64,000 nt of DNA from a halophilic archaeon (lineage in GTDB: Archaea; Halobacteriota; Halobacteria; Halobacteriales; Haladaptataceae). Both the position numbers and the translations under genes were made by a program. This document shows positions 32,609-41,445 of this stretch, piece by piece. How positions within the stretch are numbered: the stretch's first letter is position 1; every line of letters starts with the position of its first letter. Where the stretch lies: contig QNGA01000001.1 in assembly GCA_003298465.1 (NCBI GenBank), positions 310,001-374,000 of the forward strand. The letters run 5' to 3'. The notes beneath the pieces were generated by a model, which was given only the letters and a program-made list of their open reading frames with translations, had not been told where the DNA came from and made no database searches.

Positions 32609-34582
32609 CTACTCGAACTTTTCGAGCAGGCGACCGTAGAAGCCGTCCTCTCCCCCATCTGCCAGCTTCTCGACGATGAGTTCCGGCGTCGAGCGCGCGA
32701 GGTGGTCCTTGACGGGCGAGCGCTCGACCACGAGTTCGCCGTCGACCAGGCCCTTCGCCTCGATGCCGTCGACCGCCACCGGGTAGTCGGCGACGTCGCG
32801 TATCTCGTCGGCGAGGTGCGAGACGAACACGCCGGTCACGTCGCGTTCGCGGAGTTCTTCGAGGATGCCCGCGATGATCTTCGCGCTCGCGCCGGGTTCC
32901 GTGATGGACTCCAGTTCGTCCACGAGCACGAGTCGATTCCGCGCGCCGTCGGCGAGCGCTCCGAACTCGCGCAGCGTGGCCTCGAACGCGCCGGCGTCGA
33001 GGGTTCCCTGCGTCTTGGCGTGGTAGTGCAACTGCTCGAACCGCTGGAGGCGCGCCGACTCGGCGGGAACCGGCAGACCCATCTGAGCGAGGACGACGAC
33101 GAGCGCGACGAGGTCCAGCGTCGAGGTCTTTCCGCCGCTGTTGACGCCCGAGAGCAGCGCGACGCCGGAGACGCCGTAGTCCACCGGTTCGACGGCCTCG
33201 AAGGGGACGTCGAGCAGCGGGGAGCGACCGCCCGCTATCTCGAACCCCCGGCCGCCGAACTCGGGCATCGTGCAGTCGAAGTCCTCGGCGAACCGCGCGA
33301 CGGCGAGTTCCACGTCGAGTTCCAGCGCGGCCTCGACCAGCCGTTCGGCCGGCCCGCGCCGGTCGGCCAGCGTCCCGGCGAGTTCTCGCTTCCGGCGCTC
33401 GGCCCGCCGCGACTTCGCCGTCTGCAACTCCTCGCGCAACCGCGAGACGACGCTCTCGTCGCGCTCGACCGGGAACGTGGGTTCGTCGGGGAACGCCCGC
33501 CGAGCGACCTCGGACTCGCCGGCGTCGAGGGCGAGCGCGTCGACCAGGTGGTCGCGGGCCGCCGCGACGGCCGCGTCGTACTCGTCGGCGAGTTCCCGGG
33601 AGAGCAACGAGTCGACGCCGGCACCCTGTTCGACCAGCGAGAGGAGGTCCGACCCCTCGATGGTGACGTCGCGCTCGCGGATGGCCTCGCGCATCCGGTC
33701 GTCGGCGACGCTCTCGGCCGCCGAGACGGCGGCGTCGAGGTCGGCCAGCGCGGTCGTCAGCCGGTCGAGTTCCTCGTCGCCCGCCACCTCGCCGTCGGCG
33801 TCCACCCGGGCCAGTGCGGCTTCGAGTTCGTCCAGGTCCAGCGGCGCGTCCAGGTCGGCGGCGCGATGGACCTCGGCGGCGGCGAGCAGGCGGTCCCGGT
33901 TCGCCGCGAAGAAGGCCAGCGGGCGCTCGGGGACGACCTCGGCGGGGTCCTCCGTGGCGTCCGGTTCGACGCGCACGTCGCCCTCGACGGCGACGCCGGC
34001 GAACTCCTCGTCGAGCGCGACGACCGTCGAGTACCCCCGCGCCAGTTCGGCGAGTTCGCGCGCGTCGTCGACCACCTCCACCGGGAGTTCTGGGACGGCC
34101 TCGCGGGCGGCGGCGTACCGCTCGGCGTCGGTCGTCGCCAGACAGCGGTCCCGGACGGTCACGTCCGGGGGCGACGAGAGCGGTTCGACGCCGGCGAGCG
34201 CGTCGAGCACCTCGGGCGCGGGGTCGCGTTCCATCGCCCTCGCGGCGAACTCCCGCACCTCCTCGATGCGGGACTCGGCGGCGCTGGGATAGAACGTTTC
34301 GAGGCGCTTCTCGGCGTAGGTCGTCACCGCCCGCTCCTGCAACAGCGAGAGCGCGTCGCGGTACAGTTCGCGCGTCCGGTCGGTCGCGAGGAACCCGCCG
34401 GGGTCGTCGTGCTCGGTCCGGATGGCGGCGCGCGCGATGGACGCCGCCCGCCCCTCGGTGACGCCGGGTGCGCGCGTCAGCGCCGCCACGTCGCCGGTTC
34501 GTAGCGCGCGCTCCGGGTCGTCGAGTTCCGCCAGCGCGTCGGCCGTCTTCGTCCCGACGCCCGGTATCGCCTCGAACTCCAT
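32609..34582 (-). CDS. MutS-family ATPase with N-terminal helix-hairpin-helix (MutS5/MutS2-like)
   Basis: A 657-residue protein. Residues ~1-60 have two helix-hairpin-helix motifs (IPGVGTKTADALAEL; TRAPGVTEGRAASIA). The C-terminal ~200 residues are a MutS ATPase: Walker A LLSGVNSGGKTSTLD, Walker B RLVLVDELESITEPG and the VFVSHLADEI segment. The centre is a long helical core/lever region. No mismatch-recognition domain I and no C-terminal Smr nuclease domain are visible. Archaeal proteins of this type are grouped as MutS5; their role in repair or recombination is unclear. Confidence 0.9.
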   Translation of the reverse strand: MEFEAIPGVGTKTADALAELDDPERALRTGDVAALTRAPGVTEGRAASIARAAIRTEHDDPGGFLATDRTRELYRDALSLLQERAVTTYAEKRLETFYPSAAESRIEEVREFAARAMERDPAPEVLDALAGVEPLSSPPDVTVRDRCLATTDAERYAAAREAVPELPVEVVDDARELAELARGYSTVVALDEEFAGVAVEGDVRVEPDATEDPAEVVPERPLAFFAANRDRLLAAAEVHRAADLDAPLDLDELEAALARVDADGEVAGDEELDRLTTALADLDAAVSAAESVADDRMREAIRERDVTIEGSDLLSLVEQGAGVDSLLSRELADEYDAAVAAARDHLVDALALDAGESEVARRAFPDEPTFPVERDESVVSRLREELQTAKSRRAERRKRELAGTLADRRGPAERLVEAALELDVELAVARFAEDFDCTMPEFGGRGFEIAGGRSPLLDVPFEAVEPVDYGVSGVALLSGVNSGGKTSTLDLVALVVVLAQMGLPVPAESARLQRFEQLHYHAKTQGTLDAGAFEATLREFGALADGARNRLVLVDELESITEPGASAKIIAGILEELRERDVTGVFVSHLADEIRDVADYPVAVDGIEAKGLVDGELVVERSPVKDHLARSTPELIVEKLADGGEDGFYGRLLEKFE

Positions 34583-34707
34583 CGAGCGCGACTTTTCGCG
34601 TCACCGTTAAAAAACGTTCCCGACCTGGGCGGCGTCGGGTCGGAGTCGCCGCGACGCGACGGGGCCGACGCGAGGGGCTTTTGCCCGTCCGGACGCAACG
34701 ACGGTGC

Positions 34708-35610
34708 ATGTCGACTGTCGAGGAGAAACTGTCTGCCGTGCGCGAGGACCTCGCCGAACGGGACGGAGTGCTCGTCGCGTTCAGCGGCGGGGTCGACTCC
34801 AGCGTCGTCGCCGCCATCGCTCACGACGCGCTGGGGGACGACGCGGTCGCCTGCACCGCCAGGAGCGAGACGCTCCCCGAGGCGGAACTCGCGGACGCAA
34901 AGCGCGTCGCCGACGAGATCGGCGTCCGTCACGAACTCGTCACGTTCAGCGAACTCGACGACCCCTCGTTCGTCGCGAACGACGACGACCGCTGCTATCA
35001 CTGTCGGACGATGCGCCTCGGGAAGATGTTCGAGGCGGCCGAGCGCCTCGGCATCGAGGTCGTCTGCGACGGGACGAACGCCAGCGACGTGGACGGCGAC
35101 CACCGCCCCGGCCTGCGCGCGGTCGAGGAACTCGACGCCTACTCGCCGCTGCTCCAGCACGGCGTCACGAAAGCGGAGGTCCGGGAACTCGCCGACCGGT
35201 ACGACCTCTCGGTGGCGGACAAACCCTCCATGGCCTGCCTCTCCTCGCGCATCCCCACCGGCCTCGACGTGACCGAGACGCGACTCACGCGCATCGAACG
35301 GGCCGAGGCCCTGCTCCGGCAGTGGGGCTTCGAGCAGTTCCGCGTCCGCGACCACGACGGCCTCGCTCGCATCGAGGTCGGCGGCGACGAACTGCCGCGG
35401 GCGCTCGACGAGGAGTTCGTCACCGCCGCACGCGACCACCTCACCGACCTCGGGTTCGACCACGTCACGCTCGACCTGCACGGCTACCGGACGGGGAGCG
35501 TGAGTCCGGACGAGACGGCGGACGCCGCAAGCGCAGGCGACGGGAGCGCGACGGACGAACCGCTCGTCGAGGACGTGTTCGCGGCCGACTATCCGAGCGA
35601 CGGCGAGTAG
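34708..35610 (+). CDS. larE: ATP-dependent sacrificial sulfur transferase LarE family
   Basis: A 300-residue PP-loop protein. The PP-loop is LVAFSGGVDSSVVAA, followed by DDRCYHCRTMRLGKMFEAAE, VVCDGTNASDVDGDHRPGL and KPSMACLSSRIPTGLDV; the Cys in the last stretch corresponds to the sacrificial or cluster-binding Cys of LarE. LarE adds sulfur to the precursor of the nickel-pincer cofactor used by lactate racemase. No larB, larC or larA is present in this window, so its role here is inferred by family only. An acidic tail of ~30 residues ends the protein. It is divergent from the MutS-like gene. Confidence 0.9.
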   Translation: MSTVEEKLSAVREDLAERDGVLVAFSGGVDSSVVAAIAHDALGDDAVACTARSETLPEAELADAKRVADEIGVRHELVTFSELDDPSFVANDDDRCYHCRTMRLGKMFEAAERLGIEVVCDGTNASDVDGDHRPGLRAVEELDAYSPLLQHGVTKAEVRELADRYDLSVADKPSMACLSSRIPTGLDVTETRLTRIERAEALLRQWGFEQFRVRDHDGLARIEVGGDELPRALDEEFVTAARDHLTDLGFDHVTLDLHGYRTGSVSPDETADAASAGDGSATDEPLVEDVFAADYPSDGE

Positions 35611-35618
35611 AAATCGAA

Positions 35619-35640
35619 GTGCGTTCGCACCCAAAGGGTG
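35619..35640 (+). other. Two overlapping short hairpins downstream of larE
   Basis: GTGCG-TT-CGCAC (35619-35630) and CACCC-AAA-GGGTG (35628-35640) share CAC and could form alternative stems 9 nt after the larE stop. They are followed by a 13-bp direct repeat, TGCTGGCACGCGA, at 35647-35659 and 35672-35684. A terminator or processing role is possible. The rest of the 209-bp gap up to tatC holds nothing obvious. Confidence 0.4.
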
Positions 35641-35819
35641 GCAGTTTGCTGGCACGCGAACTGCGGATAGCTGCTGGCACGCGAGCTAGGGCAGGCGCGA
35701 ACGCTACCGAGGACTTGGAGTTCCATCCCCTTAGTTATCCGCAGGTTACGATGAAGGAAAGCGATCATTGTGACGTCGCCCGGCGAGCGTGCGCCGCGGC
35801 GTCGTCCGTCGGTCGCGGG

Positions 35820-36677
35820 CTATCTGCCCGTCCACTTGAGCAACAGCAGCGTTCCCTCGAACAGGAGGACCATGGTGAGCGCCACCATGAACGGGGCCAT
35901 CCCGGTCGGGTCGGGGCTGAACAGGAAGGCGAAGCCGAGGAAGCCGCCCCAGAAGTACAGGCGGCGGTTGGCGAGCCACTGGCGGGTCGTCAGCCCCATC
36001 ATGATGGCGAGCATGATGAGCAGCGGAATCTGGAAGACCACGGCGAGCACGCCCATCATCATCAGGATGAGGTTGAACGTCTTCGTCAGCCCGAACGCGA
36101 TGGCGATGTCGGCGCTCTTGGTGTAGCTGAGGAAGTACGTGAAGATGGCGGGCAGGATGAGGAAGTAGGCGAACGAGATGCCGACGAACGCCAGCACGAG
36201 GCTCGTCGGTACCGCCGCGAGGTAGTACCGACGCTCGTGGGGATACAGACCGGGACGCATGAACAGGTACGTCTGGTACACCATCACCGGCAGCGCGACG
36301 ACGAGTCCGGCGAGGCTGGCGACCTTCAGCTCCGTCAGCACCAGCGCCAGGGGGTGAAAGAGCCGGGGTCGCGCCTCGTCGACCGGGAGGATGGAGTTCC
36401 AGAGGAAGTTGATGACCGTGTCCGCGACGGGGAAGACGAAGACGCTCACCGTGCCGGCGACGACGAGGACGACCGCCAGCCGCTTTATCATCTCCTCTAT
36501 GTGGGCCGCGAGCGGCATCTCCTCGTCCTGGAGCGGCTCGCTCGGCTGGTCGTTGACGGCCGGCTCGGGGTCTTCCGGTGCGTACATCTCGGAGTCGTCC
36601 GGTGGCTGAGGCGTCTCCTCGGACGACTGCGACTTCGAGATGTTGCTGCCCGGTGAGGCCTCCGACTCTTCGCCCAT
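35820..36677 (-). CDS. tatC: Sec-independent protein translocase TatC (single-domain)
   Basis: A 285-residue protein: ~55 acidic N-terminal residues, then six membrane helices. The TatC signature is YLFMRPGLYPHERRYY, with the conserved Glu that binds the twin-Arg signal; MPLAAHIEEMIKRLAVV precedes helix 1, matching the conserved HL-E-LR start. This is the haloarchaeal TatCo-type protein. It is transcribed divergently from the double-length tatC; a CCTATAAG box (36703-36710) is ~30 nt from its ATG. Confidence 0.95.
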   Translation of the reverse strand: MGEESEASPGSNISKSQSSEETPQPPDDSEMYAPEDPEPAVNDQPSEPLQDEEMPLAAHIEEMIKRLAVVLVVAGTVSVFVFPVADTVINFLWNSILPVDEARPRLFHPLALVLTELKVASLAGLVVALPVMVYQTYLFMRPGLYPHERRYYLAAVPTSLVLAFVGISFAYFLILPAIFTYFLSYTKSADIAIAFGLTKTFNLILMMMGVLAVVFQIPLLIMLAIMMGLTTRQWLANRRLYFWGGFLGFAFLFSPDPTGMAPFMVALTMVLLFEGTLLLLKWTGR

Positions 36678-36771
36678 TCACCCGAAGCGTAACGCCCCAG
36701 TTCTTATAGGCTTTCTTCATCCTGGGAGACGAGAAGATTGATAACTGGCACGCGGCTACGGTTCCGAAAGC
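36678..36771. promoter_or_regulatory. Divergent promoter region of the two tatC genes
   Basis: A 94-bp gap with back-to-back boxes: CTTATAGG (36703-36710, reads CCTATAAG for the left gene) and TTGATAAC (36738-36745) for the right gene, 30 nt before ATG 36772. Only ~28 bp separate the boxes, so both genes may be co-regulated. Confidence 0.55.
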
Positions 36772-39042
36772 ATGTCCACCTCTGGGAGCAGCGTCATCGA
36801 CGAGGATACCGCCCAGACGGTCGCCAGCGGTCGCGAAACCATCGGCACGATGCTCTCGGCGGCGCAGACCCATCTCCAGAAGGTGTTCGTCGTCTTCGTC
36901 GTCGGATTCCTCGGCACCTTCTACGCGATGTCGATGGCGGTCTGGCCGTTCCTCAAGCGGGTCACCACGTCGGAGATGCCGCGGGACATCATGAACAAGG
37001 TCGAGATAATCGCGGTGACGCCGTTCGACGTCATCCTGCTGCAGGCGAAGATAGCGATGGTCGCCGGCGTCGTCTTCGCCATCCCCGCGCTGCTCTACCT
37101 CGCTCGCGACTCGCTGCGTCGCCAGCAGTGGTATCCCGACGTCTCCATCTCCTACTGGAAGATAGCCGCCTTCCTCGTGCTCGCCGCCGGCCTGTTCGTC
37201 GGCGGTCTCTTCTACGGTTACTCGCTCTTCTTCCCCCTGATGTTCCAGTTCCTCGCGAAGAACGCGGTCAACGCCGGCTTCAGCCCGAAGTACGGCATCG
37301 TCGAGTGGACCCAGTTCGTCATCATCCTCTCGGTGTCGTTCGGTCTGGCCGCCGAGATGCCGCTCATCATGAGCGGACTCGGCTACACCGGCATCGTCCC
37401 CTACGAGACGTTCCGCGACAAGTGGCGGTACGCCGTTCTCGGCATCTTCGCCTTCGGCGCGATGTTCTCCCCGCCGGACCCGTTCACCCAGCTGATGTGG
37501 GCCGCGCCGCTGGTCGTCCTCTACGGCTTCAGCCTCTACCTGACGAAGATGGTCGTGACCATCAAGCGAGGGACCGGCGACGTGAGCCTGGGCGGGACGC
37601 TCCGGCGGAAGTGGAACCAGGTCCTGGGTCTCACGCTGCTCGCGGCCGTCGGGACGTATCTCTTCGTCACCCGGGGCGGCGGCGTCTACGTCCAGGAACG
37701 ACTGCTACCGATGCTTCCGGCGAAGTACAGTCCGGAGACGTTGCCCACCGTCCAGCAACTGTTCGGTCTCCCGCGGGAGACGGCCGTTCTGGCGGCCACC
37801 GCCGTCGTGGCGCTGGCCGTGCTGGTCGTAGCGGTGCTGTACTACCTCTTCACCGGCATCCAGGAGACGGCCGCCCCGGGCCAGGGCGAGGCGTCGGCCA
37901 GGGCGACCGGCGGTCCGGCCGACCTCGACGTGTCCACCCTCGACGCCTCGGGCGTTCGCGCGGCCCCGCCGGAACTGTTCGCGGAGATGAGCGAGGCCGA
38001 ATCGCTCCAGCACGCCCAGTCGGCGATGGACGACGACGACCCCGAGAAGGCCCAGGCCATCCTCGACCGCTTCGACGCGGTCACCGAATCCGAGTCCGGG
38101 GACGCAGACGCGGCGAGCGAGGACGAAGACGGCGCGCCGCTCGCGGAGGACGTCGCGCGCCAGCCGAGCGAGAGCGGCGGCGGTGGCGGCGGGAACGTCT
38201 TCCAGAGCACGGCCGCCGGGATGGCGGACGCGTTCACCGAGGAGGAGACCACCGAGGACGACATCGGCGGCTACTACTACGACCTCGCGTTCATCTTCCA
38301 GAGCCTCACCTCGAAGATGTTCCGCATCGTCGCGGTGTTCATGCTGGTGCTCGCGTCGGTGTTCGTCGCGCTCTACCGGGGCGGCATGAGCGCGATAAAC
38401 GAGGACTTCACGTCGCGGGTCCCCCAGCACGTCATCGCCGAGGTGGTCCAGGACGGCGGTACCCTGCTCCCCATCGTCACCCTCCACCCCGTCGAGGCGC
38501 TCGTGTTCGAGGTGAAGATAAGCACCCTGCTGGGCGCGCTGACCGTCCTCCCGATGGTGCTGTACTACGCGTGGCCGGCCATCGAGGAGCGCGGCCTCGT
38601 TCGCGGCGGGGGCGACCGTCGCATCTTCTTCGTCTGGGGCGGCGCGCTGCTCGGCGGTCTCCTCCTCGGGAGCGCCATCGGGTACGGGTTCGTCGCGCCG
38701 AGCATCATCTCGTGGCTCGTCGTGGACGCGAACCAGGCCAACATGGAGATCGCCTACAGGGTGAAGAACTTCTTCTGGCTGGTGTTCGCGACCACCGTCG
38801 GCATCGGCTTCCTCGTCGACGTGCCGGTGACCATGCTACTGTTCGAGCGGGGCGGCATCGTCTCCTACGACACCTTCCGCGAGCGCTGGCGGGTGTTCGT
38901 CATCGGCGTGTTCGCGGTCGCGGGACTGGTGACGCCGGACAGCCTCTACACGATGTTCCTCGTCGCCGTTCCCACCTCGCTCGCCTACGGCATCGGACTC
39001 GCGCTGCTCTGGGTCGTCACCCTCGGCGGTCGGCGCGGCTGA
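36772..39042 (+). CDS. tatC: Fused double TatC protein (TatCt-type)
   Basis: A 756-residue protein with two TatC domains, one at residues ~30-255 (LQAKIAMVAGVVFAIPALLYLARDSL) and one at ~515-750 (EVKISTLLGALTVLPMVLYYAW). They are joined by extra membrane helices and a soluble acidic region (~375-490) that ends in a GGGGGGN run. About 14 membrane segments in all. This fusion is known only from haloarchaea (TatCt), which export much of their secretome folded by Tat. Neither domain shows the PGL-x-x-x-E motif as clearly as the single-domain TatC. Confidence 0.93.
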   Translation: MSTSGSSVIDEDTAQTVASGRETIGTMLSAAQTHLQKVFVVFVVGFLGTFYAMSMAVWPFLKRVTTSEMPRDIMNKVEIIAVTPFDVILLQAKIAMVAGVVFAIPALLYLARDSLRRQQWYPDVSISYWKIAAFLVLAAGLFVGGLFYGYSLFFPLMFQFLAKNAVNAGFSPKYGIVEWTQFVIILSVSFGLAAEMPLIMSGLGYTGIVPYETFRDKWRYAVLGIFAFGAMFSPPDPFTQLMWAAPLVVLYGFSLYLTKMVVTIKRGTGDVSLGGTLRRKWNQVLGLTLLAAVGTYLFVTRGGGVYVQERLLPMLPAKYSPETLPTVQQLFGLPRETAVLAATAVVALAVLVVAVLYYLFTGIQETAAPGQGEASARATGGPADLDVSTLDASGVRAAPPELFAEMSEAESLQHAQSAMDDDDPEKAQAILDRFDAVTESESGDADAASEDEDGAPLAEDVARQPSESGGGGGGNVFQSTAAGMADAFTEEETTEDDIGGYYYDLAFIFQSLTSKMFRIVAVFMLVLASVFVALYRGGMSAINEDFTSRVPQHVIAEVVQDGGTLLPIVTLHPVEALVFEVKISTLLGALTVLPMVLYYAWPAIEERGLVRGGGDRRIFFVWGGALLGGLLLGSAIGYGFVAPSIISWLVVDANQANMEIAYRVKNFFWLVFATTVGIGFLVDVPVTMLLFERGGIVSYDTFRERWRVFVIGVFAVAGLVTPDSLYTMFLVAVPTSLAYGIGLALLWVVTLGGRRG

Positions 39043-39113
39043 CCCCGGCCCGCCGTTCCGTACGAACACGGCTCGACGACGCCGTTGCGGGGAGCGTGCC
39101 TTCTGACGGAGCG

Positions 39114-39119
39114 TTTAAG
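39114..39119 (+). promoter_or_regulatory. TATA box of the ribbon-helix-helix gene
   Basis: TTTAAG in GCGTTTAAGTTTCC lies ~27 nt upstream of ATG 39143, giving a leaderless start for the regulator-yhhQ pair. Confidence 0.6.
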
Positions 39120-39142
39120 TTTCCGACCGATAATACCCGGAT

Positions 39143-39316
39143 ATGACCAAGATAAGCGTCGAAGTGCCCGACGAGCTTCTCTCGGACCTGGACGACCACG
39201 TCGGCGAGGACGGCAAGTTCGTCAACCGCAGCGAGGCCATCCGGGCGTCGGTCCGGAAAATGCTCGACATCCTCGACGAGATCGACGAACGCCACGGGAG
39301 ACTGGAGGATGACTGA
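39143..39316 (+). CDS. Ribbon-helix-helix (CopG/NikR N-domain-like) transcriptional regulator
   Basis: A 57-residue protein. The N-terminal strand KISVEVPDELLSDLDDHV and helices with NRSEAIRASVRKMLDIL match the ribbon-helix-helix DNA-binding fold. There is no effector domain. Its end overlaps the YhhQ-like gene by 8 nt (GATGACTGA), so it may regulate its own operon, including the transporter. Start ATG 39143 is fixed by the TATA box. Confidence 0.88.
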   Translation: MTKISVEVPDELLSDLDDHVGEDGKFVNRSEAIRASVRKMLDILDEIDERHGRLEDD

Positions 39317-40040
39317 GACGGGACGGCGAGGAGACGCGATCGGAACGGGCCAGCTGGCCATCGTCGGACTGTTCGTCACCGCGCTGGTGACGGCCCAGTT
39401 GACCGCGGCGAAGGTGTTGCAGTTCGGCCTGCCGTTCTCCCTGCCCGTGACGGGGGACGCGCTCGTCCTGCCGGGGGCGGCGCTCGCCTACGCCCTGACG
39501 TTCTTCGGGTCGGACTGCTACGCCGAACTGTACGGCAAGCGGCCGGCCCAGCGGCTGGTCAACGTCGGGTTCGCGATGAACTTCGTGATGCTGGCGCTGG
39601 TCTACTCGACCATCGCGGCACCGGCGGCCCGGTCCAGCGTCGACCCCCAGCAGTTCAGGACCGTGCTCGGCGCGAGCACCAACATCGTCGTCGGAAGCCT
39701 GCTGGCGTATCTCGTGAGCCAGAACTGGGACGTGATCGCCTTCCACAAGATTCGGGAGTGGACGGACGGCGACCACCTCTGGGCGCGGAACGTCGGTTCG
39801 ACGGCGAGCAGCCAGGCCATCGACACCGTCATCTTCGTCTCGGTGGCGTTCGCCGTCCTGCCGGAACTGGGCGTCAACCCCGAACTCGGCCTGCCGACGG
39901 AGGTCCTGCTGTCGCTGATGGTCGGCCAGTACGTCTTCAAACTGCTCGTCGCGGTGTTCGACACGCCGTTCGTCTACGCCGTCGTCGGCTACCTGCGGTC
40001 GCGCGGCCACGTCGCGTCCCGCCCGCGAACGGCGGACTGA
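39309..40040 (+). CDS. Queuosine-precursor transporter YhhQ/VUT family
   Basis: A 243-residue membrane protein with about six helices. Family features are FFGSDCYAELYGKRPAQRLV, NIVVGSLLAYLVSQNWDV and the ARNVGSTASSQAIDTVIF segment. YhhQ/VUT1 proteins import 7-deazaguanine precursors; in an archaeon these would feed archaeosine in tRNA, which is inference. It is translated with the ribbon-helix-helix gene through an 8-nt overlap, a pairing that suggests local regulation by that protein. It ends 7 bp from the convergent rlmE. Confidence 0.88.
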   Translation: MTETGRRGDAIGTGQLAIVGLFVTALVTAQLTAAKVLQFGLPFSLPVTGDALVLPGAALAYALTFFGSDCYAELYGKRPAQRLVNVGFAMNFVMLALVYSTIAAPAARSSVDPQQFRTVLGASTNIVVGSLLAYLVSQNWDVIAFHKIREWTDGDHLWARNVGSTASSQAIDTVIFVSVAFAVLPELGVNPELGLPTEVLLSLMVGQYVFKLLVAVFDTPFVYAVVGYLRSRGHVASRPRTAD

Positions 40041-40047
40041 CCCCGGG

Positions 40048-40803
40048 TCAGTCGACGCGCTCGGCGAACCCGAACCGCGGCTTCACCTCGTCGACGCGTA
40101 TCTCGACCGTCTCGCCCTCCTCCGTGCCGGGGACGAACAGCGTGTAGTTCTCCACCTTGGCGACGCCGTCGCCCTCGCTGCCGACGTCCTCGATGGTGAC
40201 TTCCAGCCTGTCGCCCTCGCTAACCGGCGCGGTGAGCCGACCCCGGGCGACCAGGTACACCTCCGAGGACTCGTCCCGGGAGGCGTCCGGGCTCATCGTC
40301 CGGACGTACTGGAACTCGTCCTCGACGTCCGCCCGGAAGTCGTCCAGGTCCGGCCCCTGGAACACCTTCACGACGAAGTCCCCGCCCGATTCGAGCAGTT
40401 CCGTGGCCGTCTCGAACGCCTGGCGCGCGAGGTGGACCGAGCGCGCGTGGTCGACGGTGTACTCGCCGGTCATGTTCGGAGCCATGTCCGACATCACCAC
40501 GTCCGCCTCGCCGACGGTCTCGACGACGTTCTCACGGGTCTCCTCGTCGGTCATGTCGCCCCTGACGGTCTCGACGCCGTCTAGCGGGTCGATGCGCTGG
40601 AGGTCGACGCCGACGACCGTCCCCGACTCGCCGACGCGCTGGGCGGCCACCTGGAGCCAGCCGCCGGGGGCAGCGCCGAGGTCGACCACAGTCGCGCCCT
40701 CGTGGAGGAGGTCGGCCTCGTCGTCTATCTGCTGGAGCTTGTACGCCGACCGGGAGCGATACCCCTCCTGTTTGGACTTGTTGTAGTAGTGGTCCTTCGT
40801 CAT
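40048..40803 (-). CDS. rlmE: 23S rRNA (uridine-2'-O)-methyltransferase RlmE/FtsJ with TRAM domain
   Basis: A 251-residue protein. Residues ~1-185 are an FtsJ-type methyltransferase with SAM motif VVDLGAAPGGW and the K-D-K-E tetrad: Lys 22 (SAYKLQ), Asp in MSDMAPN, Lys in FVVKVFQG and Glu in SSEVYLVAR. Residues ~190-250 are a TRAM domain (VTIEDVGSEGDGVAKVENYT), an RNA-binding add-on found in archaeal RlmE. It methylates the ribose of a uridine in the 23S rRNA A-loop. ATG 40801-40803. Confidence 0.95.
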   Translation of the reverse strand: MTKDHYYNKSKQEGYRSRSAYKLQQIDDEADLLHEGATVVDLGAAPGGWLQVAAQRVGESGTVVGVDLQRIDPLDGVETVRGDMTDEETRENVVETVGEADVVMSDMAPNMTGEYTVDHARSVHLARQAFETATELLESGGDFVVKVFQGPDLDDFRADVEDEFQYVRTMSPDASRDESSEVYLVARGRLTAPVSEGDRLEVTIEDVGSEGDGVAKVENYTLFVPGTEEGETVEIRVDEVKPRFGFAERVD

Positions 40804-40833
40804 TTATTGCGTTCACGTAACCGGCGCGGGCGT

Positions 40834-41445
40834 TTACGCGCTTCGCTCTCCCGGCCGGACCATCTCGCCGGCCATCCGCAGTCCGCCCGCGAAGGGTATC
40901 GCCGTCGTCTCCGCCTCCGGCACCGTCTCGGCCCACCGCTCGTACTCCGCCATCGACGCGAAGGCGTTCACGTAGGTGCAGATCTGCCCGTACGCGACCT
41001 CCGGGTCGAAGCCGTCCGTCGCGGCGTCGCCCGCGCCGAGCGACAGCACCGCGTCCGACGGCGCGAACGTCATGCTCTCGCGCCCGACCTCCGCGACGAC
41101 GGTCTCCGAGTCGACCGGCGTCTCGGAGCGGATTCGAACCGCGCCGTCGGTCAGGAACGGGACGAGGAGCGCGTCGAGGTCGCAGTGGAAGTGCCTCGTC
41201 TCGACGTCGACGGTGGCCTCGTGGCGCGAGTCGTCGGTGAGACAGAGGTCCTCGACGGCCGGCGGCCAGTCGGTGGCCGTCCGGGCGCGACGCCGGAACT
41301 GCTCGACCCACTCGCCGAGCGTTTCCGGTCGGTCCGAGAGGTCGAACGCCCGTGCGAACCGCGCGCCGAGTTCCGGGGGGACCGCTCGATTTCGGTACGA
41401 CGATTCCTCGAACGACACCGTCTTTTCGCGACTGTCGTGCGTCAT
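40834..41445 (-). CDS. MerB-like (organomercurial lyase family) protein
   Basis: A 203-residue protein resembling alkylmercury lyase MerB. The catalytic pair is conserved as HCDLDALLVPF (Cys 88, Asp 91, three residues apart as in MerB Cys96/Asp99), and a third Cys, 156 in YGQICTYVNAF, corresponds to MerB Cys159. The region FASMAEYERWAE also fits. The N-terminal ~80 residues look like the small wing domain. MerB breaks carbon-mercury bonds; similar haloarchaeal proteins may do other thiol chemistry. It is divergent from an HxlR regulator, with overlapping promoter elements. No merA, merP or merR is nearby. Confidence 0.75.
   Translation of the reverse strand: MTHDSREKTVSFEESSYRNRAVPPELGARFARAFDLSDRPETLGEWVEQFRRRARTATDWPPAVEDLCLTDDSRHEATVDVETRHFHCDLDALLVPFLTDGAVRIRSETPVDSETVVAEVGRESMTFAPSDAVLSLGAGDAATDGFDPEVAYGQICTYVNAFASMAEYERWAETVPEAETTAIPFAGGLRMAGEMVRPGERSA

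Noticed and set aside
35647..35684. 13-bp direct repeat TGCTGGCACGCGA near larE considered as CRISPR-like or iteron
   Set aside because: Only two copies, 25 bp apart, without further units or associated genes.
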